A stretch of DNA of 12,696 nucleotides from Hyphochytrium catenoides (Eukaryota > Sar > Hyphochytriomycetes > Hyphochytriales > Hyphochytriaceae). Below are positions 8,282-12,696 of this stretch, piece by piece. The position numbers and the translations under genes were made by a program. How positions within the stretch are numbered: position 1 is the stretch's first letter; the number at the start of each line of letters is the position of its first letter. The stretch covers positions 3,522 to 16,217 of the forward strand of contig FLMG01002213.1 in NCBI GenBank assembly GCA_900088475.1. Direction: 5' to 3'. The notes below the pieces were generated by a model that saw nothing but the letters and a program-made list of their open reading frames with translations, was not told the origin of the DNA and did no database searches.

Positions 8282-8683
8282 TTAGCCACTAGCCACGGAA
8301 CTATCCTGCTGCACAGCAGCCCTCCTCTCTTCTTCGCCTCCCCCAGTCTTGAGACTTGTACATGCTGGACACAAAGGGGCTTCTCCCATCCCATCATCCT
8401 CGTCTCTCGTCCTTGCTCTTTGTCGCTTCAAATAGGCTCCTGGATCCCCGTTCGCCCTCCTTCCTTCTTCGCGTTCCGTCATCTCGTCCATAACTAAACC
8501 ATCCCCGCCATTATAGCCACGATGGTGTCCATCATCATAGTATTGCCGCAGAGGGAAGAAGGAAGAGTGTCTTTTATAGCACGCAAAGGAAGGTCTGGCA
8601 GGACGGATGCCCTCTTCTCCCAGTCGTGGTAGCCTTCGTCGTCCTCCGATGACTGAAGAAGAACGAGACGTGCCAGAAGACAT
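8282..8683 (-). CDS. Hypothetical ORF, 133 codons, charged
   Basis: It starts at the first ATG after an in-frame stop (8681-8683) and ends at TAA. The product is hydrophilic, rich in Arg, Glu, Asp and Gly, with a YNGGDGLVMDEMTEREEGRR stretch and a lone CPAC motif near the C-terminus. No domain is recognised. An ORF of this length is expected once or twice by chance among six frames of this window, so composition is the only support. Confidence 0.15.
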   Translation of the reverse strand: MSSGTSRSSSVIGGRRRLPRLGEEGIRPARPSFACYKRHSSFFPLRQYYDDGHHRGYNGGDGLVMDEMTEREEGRRANGDPGAYLKRQRARTRDEDDGMGEAPLCPACTSLKTGGGEEERRAAVQQDSSVASG

Positions 8684-8880
8684 CAGCAGCCGCAAGAGGG
8701 AGGCGCAGTCGTTACAGCAGCAGTTTTATCCCTCCTCCTCTCCATCTTCTCATCTCCAGGCTGTTCTTAGAGGTTACCTGCTCTACATCCATCACTAGTA
8801 TCAGGTGAGAAGAGAAGGGAACCTGTTCTTCTTTGGTCATTGCGCTGCCCGCGGCCTGCGTCGTACTACGTAGGAAGGAT

Positions 8881-8893
8881 GAAGAAGAAGAAG
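8881..8893 (+). repeat. Short GAA microsatellite
   Basis: Four GAA units stand within a longer purine-rich patch (about 8870-8915). A matching run of four CTT units lies at 9085-9096. Both are short simple repeats with no coding context I can support. Confidence 0.6.
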
Positions 8894-10332
8894 ATTAATG
8901 AAGAGGAAGAGGCACAGCAGGCTGCAAGTTGTTGCTGTGCGGGCACCACGAGAGGAGGACAACTCCTTCTCTTCCATCATCATCCACAACGTCACATAGC
9001 TGTCCTTGCGTGCGGCGCGCCTGGACTACTACTATTAGGTAGAGTGCTACATGATATCGAGTCCTCCTTCTGCTTCTTGTTGGTCTTCTTCTTCTTCCTT
9101 GTCATGGCAATAGGAGAATGACATGGCGATGTTGGTGCTGGCTCGTGCTAATGCTAGCTTCTGCTACCTGCTGCATATGGCTTACGCCACCAAGAATATT
9201 CTCCATAGCAGCAGGGCGGCTCACATTATTGCTGCGGAGGCCTCAGTCTCATTCTCTTTCTCCTCCGTCGAAGGAAGGTACTACATACGGCGGCGGGTAG
9301 AGTAAGGTAACACTGGTCATCTTCCTCGGCTGGTAGCTCGCCAGGCTCGTTTCCAACATGACAGGGCTGCACCACCAGATAGAAGAGGAAGCATGCATCG
9401 CGACCGCCTTTTGCTTATCATCACCACCAGGAAAGAGGATGTTGTTTATGCACTGAGGTGAAGCGATGAACGATGATGGGCGATGGGTATACGGATTGTG
9501 AGAGAGATGTTACGATCATTGGATGAGTTTATCCTGCTTAGCGCCGGTAGGCTACAGATCTGACACCACTCACTGAGTAGTTCAAGGTAATGTTGGATCT
9601 TCATAGTAGGACGTGCCTCGTCATTAATGTGCTGATAGCGTGAGTCGCTGTCTGTTCCTTCATCTCCACCTTTTGTTGCTCTATAAGGCAAGTATTATAA
9701 CCTCTGATGGCGCCACGGCCATTGTTCGGAGCTGGCGTCATCCTGCCAACATAGCTGCCAGGGGAAAGTCCTGTAGAGGATAGTAAGATCCTTCACCATC
9801 ACCGGAAGTTAGTGGACAGAACAGAAGACGCAATCACCTCATCGCATGCACTCATGACATATGAACACATAAGCAAGGCACCGAAGACCGACTTCCTTTT
9901 GCTTGATGATCGAGGAGGACTCCTAGGTAGCTTATTATTATGCAGCTTGAGGATGGAAAGGGTTCTTCTTTCCTTCGCATCAGCAGTTCTATCAACGATC
10001 GGCTCAATTTTTGTTCGGCCGTAGTGATGATAGCAGGAGGTAAGCATAGCGTGGTAGACCTCGTCCTTAGAGCAGGCCTCCGCGTAGGCAACAAGATTGA
10101 TCCAAGCTGGCTGTGAGGGAGAAGAGATTGTTTAAGCCGCTCGGCGACACGTTTTGAGCGGGGTCAACTGCTGCTGCCTAACTAAGCTATCTCATATGTT
10201 GTTTGGATTTTGGTAGGTTGAGGCGCAGTAGGACCCTACTTACTGGTCCTCCCAGGCACCTTTTGCCCTTCCTAGGCTTGAATAACATTCTTGGACACGT
10301 TGAGAGCATGGAGTCTCATGGAGGTGGGATGA

Positions 10333-10770
10333 TCAGTGGCGGGAGAGAAGAAGAACGGGTTCATACTGTAGGAAGAAGTAAGGGTCATTATGGGAGTAAA
10401 CGAACCTTACATCGTTGATACTACTCTTACTCAACGTTACGGGGCTTCCAGTGGGGAGGACTGAGCAAAAGACAACGGTAAGAGAACTCGGCGCAAAGCT
10501 CTCGTCGCCACCATCACCACGGCCAGCACCATTGGTAGAAGTCGCACCAATCAGTGCCGGCGGCCCGCCATCATGAAGAAGGCCCGCTAAAATCACCACG
10601 GTGGAGTTTGTTACGTGGTGTGACCTACTACTTCCTGCTTCTTCCACTGTTACCATACTCTCGGCAGCATCTATGGTCCGATTGAAGCCAGAAGAGGCCA
10701 AGCACCACGAAGAGGACGAGTAAGCGTCAAAGGTTAGTGATTCTGGTTGAGAGACGACTGCTATGTCCAA
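10333..10770 (-). CDS. Hypothetical open frame or exon, up to 145 codons
   Basis: The open frame has no good ATG at its upstream end, but it is preceded by a pyrimidine-rich stretch followed by CATAG/CAG (about 10757-10795), as in an intron 3' end. The encoded sequence has mixed, natural-looking composition, for example LTFDAYSSSSWCLASSGFNR and RFVYSHNDPYFFLQYEPV, ending at TGA. No family is recognised. Length alone does not distinguish it from chance. Confidence 0.17.
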   Translation of the reverse strand: MDIAVVSQPESLTFDAYSSSSWCLASSGFNRTIDAAESMVTVEEAGSSRSHHVTNSTVVILAGLLHDGGPPALIGATSTNGAGRGDGGDESFAPSSLTVVFCSVLPTGSPVTLSKSSINDVRFVYSHNDPYFFLQYEPVLLLSRH

Positions 10771-11380
10771 TTGAAGAAACGGAAGAAAAATAAAAGAAGG
10801 TACCAGTCATAAGTGAGATTATTGGGTTCTTCGTTCCTATTTTCTTGTGTCTTCTCCTTCGCTCGTCAGACCATTTACATTTCTTATATGGGCAGTTCTT
10901 CTTCCTGTTGCGCGACAACAGCTGGTGAGTGAGAAGGTCTCAGGCTGTGAGACGCTCTTGGGTTGGGTTCGGTGGAGGAGAAAGGAAGAAGATAGCCTAA
11001 TAGGAGCCGCCGTTGTTACCGTTATCTCCATCATCATGCAGCAGTCATGCACCACAGCCCTGTCTTCAATCTCTACTACTCCTTATTACCGTGCCTGCGC
11101 CATCACCGGCAGCATGGCACTTCTCACTTTACTACGGAGTACTTGCTACTGTGGTATTTACTTTGGAACTGCCGAGGACGTGAGAACATAGATAACAGCC
11201 GTGTAGCCTTCAAAAAGATAGAAGTCATTCAATCAGTCCTTCTCACAGGGGCAACGCGACAGGCGGCTAACAAGCTATCAATACCTCGAGACGATGCGAT
11301 GTGAGTAAGGAAGAATCATCATCACAGGTTATGTATTATTAGCGCCGACGGGACGGATGCTTAGGTCCAAGGGTAACTAC

Positions 11381-12360
11381 TAGGGACTGTCCAGCTATTT
11401 CTATTATAAAAAAGTCATCAAAGACAAGGAGAGGACTCTGCTGTGTCATTACCGTTTTATCCTCGTCTTCCACATCCCCCTGGTCGGAGATCTAGTGCTA
11501 CTTGTACTGGGGTCCTCGGTGTTTTCGTAGATATCACTAAAGTTCGACACTTACATCTGGTTTCCCTGCACGGTTTTCGTATAAAGTAACAAGCTAGCGA
11601 GAATTTTGTAAAGCTAATAAGGACTTATTTTATAAGAGCATTCTAGTTCTCTTTTTCGTATATCTATAGTTACCTTCTTATTTCTGTGATGCGTACTCCG
11701 TAATCTAGGCGAGATTAAATTACTTGGGACGTATTTTCTTACAGTTATAAATGAGTTATACAGTAGAAGACTGAGAACGTAACTGCCCAGGTACTTCCAG
11801 CTCGCTAGCTTCGGTCTAATTCTACCAATTTTCGGGAGTTGTCGTTTTTATGTATCGCCTCATAACCACAAAAACAAGTCCCTCAGGACTACTATACTCT
11901 CAACAAACCTCTTATGTAATAGCCCTCACAGTCCGTAAGCAGTATTATCACTATTACTCCCAGGAGAAGGTAGAGGTGGGGTCACGTCAGCTTTTATGGT
12001 GTGTAATGCAGTCTGGGCGCCTTTGTGAGTAATTGGCGACCTTCACTTCCGGACCGACAGCTTACTCATCCTCCCACCCACCAACCGAAAGGTTCTCGAT
12101 CTAGGCCTTCGCCAACTTGACTTCTTGTCTTGTCTTTTATAGCGTTGAGGTACACCCTAGTCAAATCCTGAGATATTCCGCCAGAGTTGGGGTGGGTGGG
12201 CAGATGCAGATGTGATGGATTTACATCAATACACACGGATGGATGGTCTTCTCTCAGGCACTCTTTCTTTCCCGAACAGCAAATCTCAACACTCCAACAT
12301 CTGATAGTTTGTAAGCTATTTTAACCAAATCTTTCTCAATGTAATATACATCTCCGCGCT
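11381..12360. other. AT-richer segment without genes
   Basis: From about 11390 the sequence changes character: more A and T, scattered T-runs (CTATTATAAAAAAGTC, TATTTTATAAGAGC), and no ORF beyond 60 codons. I see no tRNA, rRNA, spliced-leader RNA, terminal repeat or transposon coding. It may be an intergenic spacer, a UTR or part of a large intron. Confidence 0.45.
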
Positions 12361-12414
12361 CCCTCTGTCTCGCTGTTGCACACCATCCGACGTGCGAGTG
12401 TCAGGCTGTCAGGA

Positions 12415-12594
12415 GAATGTCCTTTCGTCTGCCTCTCCTCCTCGTCCTCTCTTTGTCCTCCCTCCCTCCCTTCTCCTGTTGCCCTCGCAGCCAAACTTTT
12501 CCCCTCCATCACCTCTCTTCGTCCCCGTTTCGATCACCATGTGCCATATCTCTCCATGCTCTGTCTCTCACCCAAGTGTCCTTTTCACTGACAG
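12415..12594 (+). promoter_or_regulatory. Pyrimidine-rich tract ending in a splice-acceptor-like CAG
   Basis: The plus strand is dominated by C and T here (for example CCTCCCTCCCTCCCTTCTCC at about 12458-12476) and ends TGTCCTTTTCACTGACAG at 12594, directly followed by ATG. That is the form of an intron 3' end or a trans-splice acceptor just before a start codon. The overlapping ORFs in this tract are Ser/Pro/Leu-rich products of the CT bias and are not believed to be genes. Confidence 0.3.
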
Positions 12595-12696
12595 ATGTTT
12601 AGCGGGCCTCATGTCTATACACCACTCGGGCTCAGCCTTGCGCAGACATGTTCAGCGCTCTGCACTTTGCCAGCTTTTCTGACTCTCAGGTTGACA
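12595..12696 (+). CDS. Possible start of a gene running off the right edge
   Basis: An ATG follows immediately after the acceptor-like CAG, and the frame stays open for the 34 codons to the window end (MFSGPHVYTPLGLSLAQTCS at the start). The stretch is too short to recognise a family. A second acceptor-like CTCTCAG occurs at about 12684-12690, so the true exon might begin later. Confidence 0.15.
   Translation, partial: MFSGPHVYTPLGLSLAQTCSALCTLPAFLTLRLT

Larger units (their letters stand above)
7760..11380. other. Gene-poor region, rich in GAA/CTT and ATC/GAT triplets; no gene identified
   Basis: This is about 3.6 kb with no recognisable protein family, RNA gene or mobile element. ORFs on both strands top out near 145 codons. 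Plus-strand sequence at 10820-10869 is a long pyrimidine tract ending in CAG, with a GGTGAGT donor-like site at 10924-10930, so short exons of an intron-containing gene cannot be excluded. I could not assemble a convincing reading from them. Confidence 0.45.

Noticed and set aside
8840-9121. Plus-strand ORF of 93 codons with Lys/Glu and Phe runs
   Set aside because: The runs come from GAA and CTT microsatellites. The rest has no recognisable protein character.
12376-12682. Three overlapping plus-strand ORFs of 61 to 96 codons
   Set aside because: They arise from the CT-rich tract, give Ser/Pro/Leu low-complexity products in all three frames, and show no family feature.
1-12696. tRNA, rRNA, CRISPR array, insertion sequence or phage features
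   Set aside because: I looked for B-box-like tRNA cores, regularly spaced repeats, terminal inverted repeats and transposase or integrase motifs on both strands and saw none.

Overview
The window looks like nuclear DNA of a unicellular eukaryote. There are no bacterial operons or ribosome binding sites, genes are sparse, and the two recognisable genes encode multi-pass membrane proteins that join PLAC8 cysteine-rich units to an NHL-repeat beta-propeller. Long stretches are rich in GAA/CTT and ATC/GAT triplets. I suspect a protist of the alveolate type (Perkinsus-like), but that is a guess from gene content, not something the sequence proves.

Layout. Everything recognisable lies on the minus strand in the left 7.5 kb, as two tandem paralogues in head-to-tail order. 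Gene 1 (1714 down to the left edge) is open in one frame for at least 571 codons: a Pro/Gln-rich N-terminus, one PLAC8 unit with two hydrophobic segments, a third membrane segment, then the start of an NHL propeller that runs off the window. About 2 kb upstream of it lies gene 2 (about 7134 down to 3763). It has two PLAC8 units, the same third membrane segment, six NHL-like blades and a C-terminal domain of about 220 residues that I do not recognise. Gene 2 is not cleanly translatable as read. It has frame changes near 6985 and 6190 and two in-frame TAG codons (5695-5697 and 4771-4773), the first exactly where gene 1 has a TGG tryptophan codon. Remnants of its N-terminus continue in shifting frames to about 7490. 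The simplest reading is a young pseudogene. Sequence errors, UAG readthrough and UAG-to-UGG RNA editing are testable alternatives.

The remaining stretches (2050-3762 and about 7760-12696) hold no gene I can identify. Their ORFs are of a length expected by chance, and only a few are listed, at low confidence. From about 11380 the sequence becomes AT-richer and ORF-poor. At 12360-12590 it turns strongly pyrimidine-rich on the plus strand, ending in a splice-acceptor-like CAG directly before an ATG that stays open to the right edge.

How the genes work together: they are duplicates of one family, so they probably have the same kind of role, a membrane-anchored PLAC8 module carrying an NHL propeller on the opposite face of the membrane. 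Gene 1 is apparently functional and gene 2 damaged.
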